NCBI RefSeq assembly: GCF_000758925.1 | Contig: NZ_JRNC01000014.1 | Span: forward strand, 41,923 to 105,922 | Source of the DNA: Prevotella sp. S7-1-8 | GTDB taxonomy: Bacteria; Bacteroidota; Bacteroidia; Bacteroidales; Bacteroidaceae | DNA: 64,000 nucleotides | Direction of reading: 5' to 3' | Part shown: in pieces, positions 1-7,862 of the stretch | Layout: every line of letters starts with the position of its first letter | Numbering within the stretch: position 1 is the first letter of the stretch | Program-made: the position numbers and the translations under genes | Notes under the pieces: model-generated | Databases searched by the model: none | Seen by the model: the letters and a program-made list of their open reading frames with translations, nothing else | Told to the model about the DNA's origin: nothing

Positions 1-260
1 TGGCCACCTCGGTAGCCACAAGCATGCCAGTCTCCTCTTTCACGCGCTTGAGCCAAGGCAAAGCCAGCTCGCCATTGCCCTCAAAACCTCCGGGCTTGGT
101 ACGTGGTTTCCACACGCCCGCGCGAAACATGTGGCAACCTTTGTCTCTCAATTGCTTGGCCGTGGCCATCACCCGCTCCTCCGTCTCGGCGCTGCACGGC
201 CCCGCCAAAACAAAGGGACGCACCCTGTCACAGGGCAAATTCAAAGATGTTAATTCCATA
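1..260 (-). CDS. 3-deoxy-7-phosphoheptulonate synthase (probably DAHP synthase/chorismate mutase fusion), N-terminal part only
   Basis: Only the first 86 residues lie in the window; the gene runs off its left edge. The visible part contains GPCSAE (residues 20-25) and RAGVWKPRTKPGGFEG from residue 46, the phosphoenolpyruvate-binding core of the type I-beta DAHP synthases. In Bacteroidetes proteins with this variant are usually fused to a C-terminal type II chorismate mutase, which cannot be checked here. The enzyme would condense PEP and erythrose 4-phosphate as the first step of aromatic amino-acid synthesis, in the cytoplasm. The start chosen is the ATG at 260; an ATG 7 bases upstream is out of frame. 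It lies 92 bp downstream of the TPR gene in the same orientation and may be cotranscribed. Confidence 0.85.
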
Positions 261-352
261 TTCCATATTTATTTTAAGGCAGGCAGTCGAAGATCGAACG
301 GCCTGAAACGTCGCGCAAAATCGTCACGTCGCGCAAATTGGCCCTCATGCCA

Positions 353-1174
353 TCATCCCTGCTTGTTTTCGTCCGGCCTGTCATGGGCGGCCAGCTCCGC
401 CAAGGCGGCCCTGTCAGCTTGCGCCCCAGTGTCATCACCCGTCATTTCTCTTAGGATAGCTCTCTTCTCGTAAGCCTCGGCGCAAAATGGGTTCGCATCT
501 ATAACTCTGCCATAATAGCTCATAGCCGCCGTCTTGTCATCCTCCGCGGTCACGCAACGCGCCTTGAGCAGCAGCGCGTCCTCGTTGTCACCAAGCTGCC
601 GGAGCATGTTGTCGGCGTCTTTAGAGGCTTGCTCGATATTACCCATCTTCAGATAGGTTTGCCCCCGAAGCAGGCAAGCCTCCCAAAAGGGGTTGTCCTC
701 AGACACGCTGATAGCCTTGGTGAGATAGCCGATGGCATCGGCGCTCCTGTCCTTTCCTATATACGCGCGCGCGAAAGAATAGTTGGCCATGGCGTTTTCG
801 CTATCTATCCCGATAGCTTTCTCGCATGCGTCTGTCATGGCATCATAGTTTTCCATCATGTAAGCCACGTCTGCCATGCGCAGCCAGATACGCACATTGT
901 CAGGCTCAAGAGAGGCCAAACGGCTTAGCTGCTCATACGCGGCCTCCATATTGTCGCATCTAATCAACGCTTGCGCAAGATAGTCGCGCGTCTCAGCGTC
1001 ATCTTTTATTTCGAGCGCGTGGGTGAGACACTTGACGGCATAAGGCAGCGCGTTTTGGCGCAACGCGGCCACGCCATCATATTTCAGCGCGTCAAATTCT
1101 TTGGCTTGGCGTTCTCGCTCAGCCTCCTCGGCAGTCATGTTGTCGTTGCCAAAAAGTTTTCTCAAGAAGCTCAT
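353..1174 (-). CDS. tetratricopeptide repeat protein
   Basis: A 273-residue soluble protein without a signal peptide. After a charged N-terminus it consists of TPR-like helix pairs from about residue 30 to 255 (for example around 64-97, 98-131 and 132-165, each with the A/Y-x-x-A spacing and a following D/P). It ends in a polar tail. TPR proteins are scaffolds for protein-protein contact; the partner is not visible. It starts 6 bp after the stop of the upstream exported protein gene, so the two are almost certainly cotranscribed. Some Bacteroidetes TPR proteins of this type sit next to aromatic amino-acid genes, but no specific function can be assigned. Confidence 0.8.
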   Translation of the reverse strand: MSFLRKLFGNDNMTAEEAERERQAKEFDALKYDGVAALRQNALPYAVKCLTHALEIKDDAETRDYLAQALIRCDNMEAAYEQLSRLASLEPDNVRIWLRMADVAYMMENYDAMTDACEKAIGIDSENAMANYSFARAYIGKDRSADAIGYLTKAISVSEDNPFWEACLLRGQTYLKMGNIEQASKDADNMLRQLGDNEDALLLKARCVTAEDDKTAAMSYYGRVIDANPFCAEAYEKRAILREMTGDDTGAQADRAALAELAAHDRPDENKQG

Positions 1175-1180
1175 GAGTTT

Positions 1181-1759
1181 TTATTGTTTTTTCAATTTTT
1201 TGTAATGAGCGTTAGGAATGGCGTCCGCGCGCTCAAACTTAGGCCAATAGCCCTCGGGGGCGAGCCATTTCTGTCCGGGCTTCCGCAGTTGCACGAACGC
1301 GTACCGGGCGTTTATGTAGCCATCCTCGCCATCCTTGGCCAACACATAGCACCACGCGCGGCGCCTGTACATCACAACCTTTTTGTTGTCCTTCATGACC
1401 GTCTCGTCCCATGTCTCCTGTGGAATGACGGTCGAGATGACGGTCGCATGGCTGTATCGACGCGCGAAATCGGCCCGGCACGCCACATACATTCCCGTGG
1501 AGTCTGCCGTGAAACGGTTGGTGGTGTACACCGGCATGTACGACACGCCATCCACCTCCACCAGCGTTTTGTCGCTATCGCTGTCGCCGCCCAACAACTC
1601 ATTGAGGCTGTCTCCGGTTTTTCGTATGCCACGCTTTATGTCTCTAAACAGCGTGTTCAAACGCTCCTTGGGCGTCTGCTTAATGTCCTTGTACACTTGG
1701 GCGTTGGCAGGAATGGCGAGAATGAGTGCCAACAACAACACCGTTAATTGTCTTTTCAT
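1181..1759 (-). CDS. exported protein of unknown function
   Basis: 192 residues from the ATG at 1759, chosen because it opens directly on a signal peptide (MKRQ, hydrophobic run, cleavage after residue 20 in PANA|Q). A start 13 codons further upstream is open but would bury the signal peptide. The mature part is rich in Lys/Arg and contains a DSDSDKT stretch near residue 60; there is no domain I recognise. A -7 box TAACTTTG lies at 1786-1793 on the minus strand. It is the first gene of a unit with the TPR protein downstream. Export to the periplasm is supported; any role is unknown. Confidence 0.75.
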   Translation of the reverse strand: MKRQLTVLLLALILAIPANAQVYKDIKQTPKERLNTLFRDIKRGIRKTGDSLNELLGGDSDSDKTLVEVDGVSYMPVYTTNRFTADSTGMYVACRADFARRYSHATVISTVIPQETWDETVMKDNKKVVMYRRRAWCYVLAKDGEDGYINARYAFVQLRKPGQKWLAPEGYWPKFERADAIPNAHYKKLKKQ

Positions 1760-1785
1760 ACACGTATATGTTTTTAGAACCGTTA

Positions 1786-1793
1786 CAAAGTTA
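1786..1793 (-). promoter_or_regulatory. -7 promoter box for the exported-protein/TPR unit
   Basis: TAACTTTG on the minus strand fits the Bacteroidetes -7 consensus TAnnTTTG, 26 bp before the ATG at 1759. Confidence 0.6.
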
Positions 1794-1889
1794 ACCAATG
1801 TGACGCGAGCCGCGGTATCGTTTTAGCGATTTTTATACAAAAGTATAATAAAAAAGCTAAACCGACACATCGCTATCAACAACTTTACG

Positions 1890-1897
1890 TATATTTG
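1890..1897 (+). promoter_or_regulatory. -7 promoter box for the outer-membrane protein gene
   Basis: TATATTTG followed by GC, a good -7 box, 44 bp before the ATG at 1942. No clear -33 TTTG was seen. Confidence 0.6.
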
Positions 1898-1941
1898 CGA
1901 CAACATATCGCTCTCGCGAGCCGCTATCAAAAATTAAGGAC

Positions 1942-2649
1942 ATGAACCTCAAAAGATATTTTGTCATGGCGTGGTGCCTCATCGCGGTCACATTGGGGCA
2001 TGCCCAGCAAGACAAGCTTTCTGCCCTCAACGCCATGAGGCCCGGCATGGCCGGGACCACCGCGGCAGACTCTCTCCATCGCAAGCGCGAGCCTTGCCCA
2101 AGCCTTTCTCGCGCCCCACGCGCCTATCCCATATCATGGCCCTGCCATTATATTTATGGTGGCATGCACCAAGGACTCAACGTGAGCCTGAACTTGAGCG
2201 CTTTTGCCATGTTCGGCAAGCGCGCGCCAAGCGGCGCCGGCCTCGCGCAAAACATCAATGCCACTTGGCTACAGCCTTTGGGCAAACGGGCGTGGATGGC
2301 CGCGGGCGGCTATCTCGACCATGTCAACTGGAATGGAAACAGCTACACCACTGGCGGACTGTATGGCCAATTGGGCTATCAGTTTGACGAACATTGGGCT
2401 GGATACATCTATGGCCAAAAATCTATCGTGAACGATGGTCTTGCGGGCTGCGGTCATTATTGGGGGCGTGGACTATACGGCATGCTGCCATCAATGCGCG
2501 ATGGGTTGAGCGACAAATTGGGCGCGACAGTGAGATGGACTCCAAACCCCACGCTCTCCATAGAGGTTTCGGTGGAGAAAAACTGGTATCCCAACACTCG
2601 GACGGTATATCCCGACCGCTACAAATACTGCTACCCATCACCTAAGTAG
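1942..2649 (+). CDS. probable outer-membrane beta-barrel protein
   Basis: 235 residues with a signal peptide cleaved after residue 21 (LGHA|Q). From about residue 75 the chain alternates polar and aromatic/hydrophobic residues in short Gly/Asn-separated strands (SLNLSAFAMFGK, AAGGYLDHVNW, LYGQLGYQF, ATVRWTPNP), the pattern of a small porin-like barrel. Similar short barrels of unknown function are common in Bacteroides and Prevotella. The ending after YKYCYPSPK is short of the usual aromatic C-terminal residue of barrels. It is transcribed alone, divergently from the exported protein at 1759. Function not assigned. Confidence 0.65.
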   Translation: MNLKRYFVMAWCLIAVTLGHAQQDKLSALNAMRPGMAGTTAADSLHRKREPCPSLSRAPRAYPISWPCHYIYGGMHQGLNVSLNLSAFAMFGKRAPSGAGLAQNINATWLQPLGKRAWMAAGGYLDHVNWNGNSYTTGGLYGQLGYQFDEHWAGYIYGQKSIVNDGLAGCGHYWGRGLYGMLPSMRDGLSDKLGATVRWTPNPTLSIEVSVEKNWYPNTRTVYPDRYKYCYPSPK

Positions 2650-2943
2650 GACGCTTGACGCCATCTTTCTCACGCAAACCAAAGGTGACATTGGCAAACG
2701 CGCGGCGAATTTGAGATTGGTTTTGTCCTGAAACATAGCCGAATATCCATTCGCTAAAAAAAATAAAACAAGATTTGCCAACAGCGAACCTCGCGAAAAA
2801 AGACAGTCGTCCCACTGACGTTTCGCTCTTTTCAATCGCGACTGACGACCAATCGCCGGAATCGCGACAGCTCGCGCCGACCAACTGTCTAATAGAGACA
2901 AAACAATTTTTGTGACACGTGATAAATTTTTATTATTGTAAAT
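2650..2943. other. intergenic, no supported gene
   Basis: Short frames on the minus strand are open (2642-2884, 2638-2988), but they lack a promoter and recognisable protein character. ATCGCGAC occurs twice between about 2835 and 2870. Nothing else supportable. Confidence 0.5.
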
Positions 2944-2974
2944 TTTGGTGTTTCTAAAATAATTCTTAAATTTG
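2944..2974 (+). promoter_or_regulatory. full-consensus promoter upstream of the surface-lipoprotein operon
   Basis: TTTG at 2944-2947, a 19-bp spacer and TAAATTTG at 2967-2974: an excellent match to the Bacteroidetes sigma-ABfr promoter. It points rightwards, and the nearest well-supported gene on that strand is at 3556, so it implies a leader of about 575 nt. Confidence 0.7.
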
Positions 2975-3555
2975 CGCGTCACATTCAAAATTCAACGGCC
3001 AAGTCGTCTCCCTCTATCGGAAACAACAAGAAACGACAAGGCATGGATAACAAAACACAACAAAGGTTTATGCACAAATACGCGACACATGACCTCGACC
3101 GACAACACAAGGCCAAATCCATCATCCTCGCGATGGAGGGGAAAGGCGTGCGCTTATCCAAACCGTTAACGTTTGTTATTGCCCCCCCCCGATTATTTAA
3201 CACTTTTTACAACATCGTTTTTTATCAGAAACCTCTTGACGGCCTTTTTACAAGGCTGTCCGGGGACTTGTTGGCTGTCCGAGCGCGCCACGCGTGTCAA
3301 AAAAGTCAACCACCTTTCACAAGGTAAAGAGGGGTTGACAACGGGGGTGGCCAACAAGGACGCGCCCGGCATATCCATGGCAATCCGAGCCGAGGGTTAC
3401 GACGTTACGCGTACTGGCGCCAATGCCCCCCATGCGCCGAAAGTCAAGCCAACCAAACATCATTGGGCCGTGGCGATGACGACACTTGCGTTTCAACGAT
3501 ATAATCGCTTATTCACAAAAAACAACATTCACAAAACATAAAGTATTTTTAAAAC
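2975..3555 (+). other. long leader with hairpins and a C9 tract
   Basis: No recognised gene. A frame opens at 3043 (94 codons) and another at 3173 (122 codons). They lie in different frames across the C9 tract and neither resembles a known protein. Two stem-loops are visible: 3238-3246 with 3252-3260 (9 bp including one G-T, 5-nt loop), and GTCAACC 3305-3311 with GGTTGAC 3333-3339 enclosing ACCTT/AAGGT (3312-3316 with 3321-3325). No T run follows either stem, so neither looks like an intrinsic terminator. It may be a structured 5' untranslated region or hold a phase-variable small gene. Confidence 0.45.
3182..3190 (+). repeat. homopolymeric C9 tract
   Basis: Nine consecutive C between the promoter at 2944-2974 and the operon starting at 3556. 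It lies inside the open frame starting at 3043. Loss of one C would join that frame to the one running to 3541, giving about 165 codons. Confidence 0.9.
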
Positions 3556-3783
3556 ATGCGACATCATAAACAAACAAACAAAAGAAAATACATCGCCCCC
3601 ACATGCGAGACGTACCAAATGAGGACATGCCATTTGATGGACATCTCTGCCGGAGCGAAAGGATTTGAATATGGCGGAGAACTAAGTAAGAAACACGAGT
3701 TTGACAACGAACACACATCTGACTCTTATGACTTCACCTGGGAGACAGACAACTCTCAAATTGGAAAGGAAATAAAACCATGA
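3556..3783 (+). CDS. small protein of unknown function coupled to the lipoprotein gene
   Basis: 75 residues, no signal peptide, very polar. The N-terminal half has YIAP near residue 12 followed by a hydrophobic LMDISAG at residues 27-33, a pattern I associate with uncharacterised small Bacteroidetes proteins placed before surface-lipoprotein genes. The C-terminal half is acidic and rich in Asp, Glu, Ser and Thr. Its stop overlaps the start of the next gene in ATGA (3780-3783), so the two are translationally coupled. The coupling is the main evidence that it is translated. Function unknown. Confidence 0.6.
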   Translation: MRHHKQTNKRKYIAPTCETYQMRTCHLMDISAGAKGFEYGGELSKKHEFDNEHTSDSYDFTWETDNSQIGKEIKP

Positions 3784-6281
3784 CACCACTAATGAAAAAA
3801 ACCAAACAAAAGACACTCGCGCTACTTGCGCCGCTCGTCTTGGCATGCGCCGGTCTTGCCTCATGCGCAGACGAAAACTTAGTGAACAAAAATGGCGGCG
3901 AGAGCGTCAATCCGGCCGATTTCAAGCTCGCCACCACCACCGTAACATTCTCTGCCGACGCGGGCATGCAGCTACCCAACGTAACTCGCGCCTTAGACCC
4001 GGACGCGCCTGCCACGCGAGCGGTTTCGCTCAACGAGCGCTACATGCCGATGGACAACAAAGACCACAGCCTCAACGCGAGGGTCTTTGTGGTAAAGGTG
4101 GACAAGAATTCCAAGAAGATGATTAACGGCGAGGAAGCCATGGACCCCAAAAAGGTCGTCATGGGTGCGGGCGAAATCAAATGGAACAACGTGCGTGAGC
4201 TTACGGGCGGAGGCGTGCATCTCTATTCCAAGGAAAGCGTGCTCACACTCACATGGCTTGATAACAGCGCGGTAATCAGACCCAACGAGGAGTGGTACAT
4301 CTGTGGCATCATCGGGGGAGAATATGATATGGACATCAAGAAAGCGGCTGATCAGGCGGCAGACCCAGCAAAAAAGAAGCTCTATACTCAATTCTACAAT
4401 TTCTATGTCAAGATGAACCCCTCCAGTGAACACAACACCCGCGACGAGAAGGGTCGACTTCGCGTGACGGCAGCTTTCAGCACGGGATGGACAAAACTGA
4501 AGGTAGAGAAAGCAAACGTGATAAACCTGCGGAAATGGGCGTTCAATGCGATGGGTACACTTCTTCGTTTCAAGGTGAAGCGCGACACGAAGCTGGTCAA
4601 GCCCGAGGCGCACAAATACACCTTCGCCAGTTCACAGCTTACAGCCAACGGAGGGTTCATGATGATGCCGATGAGCCTGTTCGCCTCAGAGGATGTTCTT
4701 AACATGGAACACAAGAAAGGACTTGACTGCGAGATACGTCCATGGGAGGCGAATATAGACCGTAACTTCTATTGGCAATACGATGATGAAAGACGCTTGC
4801 AGTTTAACAACGTCACGGACACGAAGCCCAGCGAAAACGGTGGCTTCTTCTACGAGTACCGATACACCTACGACGCCGCAAAGATGCGCGGACCTAAAGC
4901 GAACAAAGACTATGATGAGTTTTACGTTTGGGGCATGCCTGTCCCACTGCCCAACTACAACGGAACCACGCAGATTACAGCCGAGCGAGGCAGCTTCATG
5001 CTCGGGCGCAAGCAGCCCAAAAACTCAAAATATCCCTACGCCGACGAGTGGCTCTACGCCAAGGCGGTGAAGCCGGAAACCAACTCGAATGAGTACAAGC
5101 TGAGAGACTTCACCAACAAGAAGTTCCGTGGCAAAGCCTTCTCCATAGAACTGGGCGTGTGCCGTCCCCGATTCAGCGCAATGGATGAAAATAAACAGCC
5201 AAAATATGCATGGCCCAATCCGCTGGAGCGACTCGCCGTCACCAACAGCATGACCAACCAGAAGGGATGGCACGACTCTAACAAGCCGAATGGTAATGAT
5301 AAAGGCTATGGAGAAATTGATAACTGGACTCTCAAGCAAGGCATTTTCAAGACAAAATTCGTTACATGGGGTCGACGCATGTTGCCAGAAAACTATCATG
5401 TTCCCAACTCGGAAGAATGGGGATGCGCCATTCCGAACATCTATAATTCAATATACGACCGTTATCTTGTAAGTGACTTGCTGGGCTGGGACTACATTAA
5501 GTCGGGAGCCAGACCATGGTTTGAGATGTATAATCCCGGTAAAGACGACACGCGCGCTAACATTGCTGCGGGAGAGACGCACAACAAGAATAAGCTATCT
5601 TTACAGGAGGAATTGCACTGGGGCGAATACCCTGCTCTCTACTCCTACTTCATGCAGGATAGGAAAAAAGGAGAGATGTATGCCATCCGTTTTGACGGCA
5701 CGAACAAGGATGCAAAGTTTCAAGGATACACTCTGGGACAGAGATACCGCTGTGCCTACCGCTGGCGACTGATCAACATGGGTGGCGAGGGCGATGCCAA
5801 CGACAGCCACGGCATGCGCCTCGTGGTGCAGAGCCGCTGGATAGGCAGCGCCAATGTGGGCCTCAAGGATATCATGGATGACGCATGGTGGGGGAAAAGC
5901 TCTCCCGACAATCCGTTGTTCGAGACCGACTGCTACCGCGTGCTGCCACTAGTAGGCTACCCATACACGGGGTCAGGATGGACGTGGTACGTCAGCTATT
6001 GGTCAAGAGCAAGGTGGAAGTCAATTTCAGTTACGAAAGATGACGAAAGTACCAATAGGACAATGTGTTTCCGCCGTATCGGCGGTGACGGCTTCGAACG
6101 TGGACACAACGATGGTCTTAAATACTTCCTCCCCGTCCGCCTGTTCGTCAACAGAGGCGTGGACGAGTTCGGAGGTGAAGCACCGCGACAGAAGCAGCAC
6201 GACAAGGACCAGACGACGCTCATCAGCCGAAAGGCCGACGGCAATGTGACAAATTGGACTTGGACACCGAAGCTTTATTGA
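3780..6281 (+). CDS. large surface lipoprotein with a C-terminal FISUMP/FGE-like region (fimbrillin-like N-terminus)
   Basis: 833 residues with a lipobox LASC (Cys29), so probably an outer-membrane lipoprotein. The segment after it (TVTFSADAG near residue 58, then TRA/ATRAV motifs near 70-82) resembles the N-termini of Bacteroidales fimbrillin-type and Mfa2-type surface proteins. The C-terminal third has YHVPNSEEW near 538, RCAYRW near 655, SYWS near 740 and YFLPVRLF near 780. This order recalls the Fibrobacter succinogenes major paralogous (FISUMP) domain related to the formylglycine-generating enzyme fold. That assignment is inference by pattern only. The start at 3780 is preferred to the ATG at 3792 because it overlaps the preceding stop and has GGAAAGGA just upstream. 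A perfect 12-bp terminator follows. Confidence 0.7.
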   Translation: MTPLMKKTKQKTLALLAPLVLACAGLASCADENLVNKNGGESVNPADFKLATTTVTFSADAGMQLPNVTRALDPDAPATRAVSLNERYMPMDNKDHSLNARVFVVKVDKNSKKMINGEEAMDPKKVVMGAGEIKWNNVRELTGGGVHLYSKESVLTLTWLDNSAVIRPNEEWYICGIIGGEYDMDIKKAADQAADPAKKKLYTQFYNFYVKMNPSSEHNTRDEKGRLRVTAAFSTGWTKLKVEKANVINLRKWAFNAMGTLLRFKVKRDTKLVKPEAHKYTFASSQLTANGGFMMMPMSLFASEDVLNMEHKKGLDCEIRPWEANIDRNFYWQYDDERRLQFNNVTDTKPSENGGFFYEYRYTYDAAKMRGPKANKDYDEFYVWGMPVPLPNYNGTTQITAERGSFMLGRKQPKNSKYPYADEWLYAKAVKPETNSNEYKLRDFTNKKFRGKAFSIELGVCRPRFSAMDENKQPKYAWPNPLERLAVTNSMTNQKGWHDSNKPNGNDKGYGEIDNWTLKQGIFKTKFVTWGRRMLPENYHVPNSEEWGCAIPNIYNSIYDRYLVSDLLGWDYIKSGARPWFEMYNPGKDDTRANIAAGETHNKNKLSLQEELHWGEYPALYSYFMQDRKKGEMYAIRFDGTNKDAKFQGYTLGQRYRCAYRWRLINMGGEGDANDSHGMRLVVQSRWIGSANVGLKDIMDDAWWGKSSPDNPLFETDCYRVLPLVGYPYTGSGWTWYVSYWSRARWKSISVTKDDESTNRTMCFRRIGGDGFERGHNDGLKYFLPVRLFVNRGVDEFGGEAPRQKQHDKDQTTLISRKADGNVTNWTWTPKLY

Positions 6282-6312
6282 CCGTAACCATTTGCGTCCG
6301 GAAAAATAACGC

Positions 6313-6350
6313 GTGGGGATACAATGACATTTGTATCCCCACTTTTTTTT
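6313..6350 (+). terminator. intrinsic terminator, possibly bidirectional
   Basis: GTGGGGATACAA (6313-6324) and its perfect complement at 6331-6342 with a 6-nt loop, followed by eight T. On the minus strand the stem is followed by GCGTTATTTTT, so it may also end the converging mltF-like transcript. Confidence 0.9.
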
Positions 6351-6457
6351 GATGGTCGGCTGCCTCCGCGGCATAGGAAAAGCGCGGCATTGCCCTGCCT
6401 TTACCAGCAAAGGGCGGCGACGAGGCGCAAGTTGAGCCTTGACATAGCGAGCGCGCG

Positions 6458-7630
6458 TCAAACACGCCATCTGTTGCCACGCTTGGATCTCTCAGGCGTG
6501 GTTTGGGGGAAAGAGAACCCTCCGCCCCTGGCCACGCCTCGATATTGAGCCCAGCGCGCATGAATCTTGGAAACATAATCCACGGTTTCCGAGCCACGCA
6601 AGTAGCCATACTTGACAACATTGTCCTTATAGAAAGTGGGCGAGCTGAGTTTAAGGACAAACTCTTGCACATCGGCCCATCGGTTGGGGTTCTTGCCATA
6701 CTTTCGGGCCAAGTTCATGGCGTCGCGCACATGATAGTGCCCACCGTTGTAGCTGGCCAAGACGTATGATACCCTCTCGGACGCGGGCACGTCGCGGAAC
6801 AGGCCGTTTAGCTCCCTGATGTATCTGGCGGCGGCGGCGATATTGTCCTCGGGGTCCATGAGGCGACTTTGCCCCAAGCCCAAGTGGGCGGCCGTGCCCG
6901 GCATAATCTGCATGAGCCCGCATGCGCCAGCCCATGAGCGGGCGTCAGGGTCGAAAGTGGACTCCTGATAGCACTGGGCGGCCATGAGCCGCCAATCCCA
7001 CCGGGCCAAAGAAGCGTAACGCTTGAAATAATGATCAAAACGCGATATTACACCGCCCGCGCGATCGAGCATGGGCGAATAGACTCGGCGTTTGATAGCC
7101 TTGGTGGACAGAAGGAAACGCTCTCGCCGGGCGACCTCGGCTATCATTTGCGGTTTGAACCATTGGTTTAGAGCGTCCGCCAATCCCTCATTGCCCTTTT
7201 GGACAGCCCAAGCGGTTTTCAAAGTGTCGACACGCACACCGGCAAAACTCAGCCCCTTGACGGATTGCGGCAACTGGATGGCCGCGACATCGCCGTCGCC
7301 AGCCTTGAGACGGGATATTACCTCGGCGGTGTCTTTGCACAGCTCGACACGCAAGGAGACCCCGATGGCCTGGGCGAACTTCTCGCACAGCATATATTGC
7401 AGGCCCATTCCGCGACCATGGTAATCAAAGTAGGTATCAGGCCCGGACATCGTGAGCACGATCATCTCGCCATTGCTGACAATGTCATCAAACCCGAACG
7501 AGTCTCCTTGCGGTATGGAGTCGACGCCGATTTTGGCTCCCCAAGGCGTAACTTCAGGCCGTTGCTGACTATCACAAGACGCTAACGCAAAGGATAGCAA
7601 CAGAAAAAACGTTGGCATTAAATGTCGCAT
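6458..7630 (-). CDS. mltF: membrane-bound lytic murein transglycosylase F-like lipoprotein
   Basis: 390 residues; lipobox LASC with Cys19. Residues about 50-165 form a periplasmic solute-binding-like domain (bacterial SBP family 3) and residues about 200-355 the SLT lytic transglycosylase domain. The catalytic glutamate is Glu223 in YQESTFDP, followed by the conserved GLMQIMPGTA and the SYNGG motif. This two-domain order is that of E. coli MltF, which cleaves peptidoglycan to 1,6-anhydromuropeptides at the inner face of the outer membrane. It is a single-gene unit with its own -7 box at 7648-7655, converging on the lipoprotein operon. The C-terminal tail is short and basic. Confidence 0.9.
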   Translation of the reverse strand: MRHLMPTFFLLLSFALASCDSQQRPEVTPWGAKIGVDSIPQGDSFGFDDIVSNGEMIVLTMSGPDTYFDYHGRGMGLQYMLCEKFAQAIGVSLRVELCKDTAEVISRLKAGDGDVAAIQLPQSVKGLSFAGVRVDTLKTAWAVQKGNEGLADALNQWFKPQMIAEVARRERFLLSTKAIKRRVYSPMLDRAGGVISRFDHYFKRYASLARWDWRLMAAQCYQESTFDPDARSWAGACGLMQIMPGTAAHLGLGQSRLMDPEDNIAAAARYIRELNGLFRDVPASERVSYVLASYNGGHYHVRDAMNLARKYGKNPNRWADVQEFVLKLSSPTFYKDNVVKYGYLRGSETVDYVSKIHARWAQYRGVARGGGFSFPQTTPERSKRGNRWRV

Positions 7631-7647
7631 ACAAATTTATTTGGTCA

Positions 7648-7655
7648 CAAAAGTA
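7648..7655 (-). promoter_or_regulatory. -7 promoter box of the mltF-like gene
   Basis: TACTTTTG on the minus strand, 18 bp before the ATG at 7630. Confidence 0.55.
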
Positions 7656-7687
7656 CGACATTTATTGCATAATAGCTTAAAAAACAG

Positions 7688-7695
7688 TACATTTG
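7688..7695 (+). promoter_or_regulatory. -7 promoter box of hisC
   Basis: TACATTTG on the plus strand. From here to the preferred hisC start is about 165 bp, an unusually long leader; a frame-continuous ATG lies at 7722. Confidence 0.55.
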
Positions 7696-7862
7696 CATAG
7701 TATTTTAAGATAATTAATACAATGTCATTCCGCCCCAACTCCCACACGCCACACCAAGCGAAGCCAAACGGGCAAAGGGCAGAGCACCGTGCCAACGCGT
7801 TTAAAGGAACACACGTACCAAGGGCAGCGACGATACATTGGCAACCCCCAAAAACGAGAGAT

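Noticed and set aside
2638..2988. Minus-strand 116-codon frame in the 2.65-2.98 kb gap
   Set aside because: No promoter, low protein character, overlaps the plus-strand promoter at 2944-2974.
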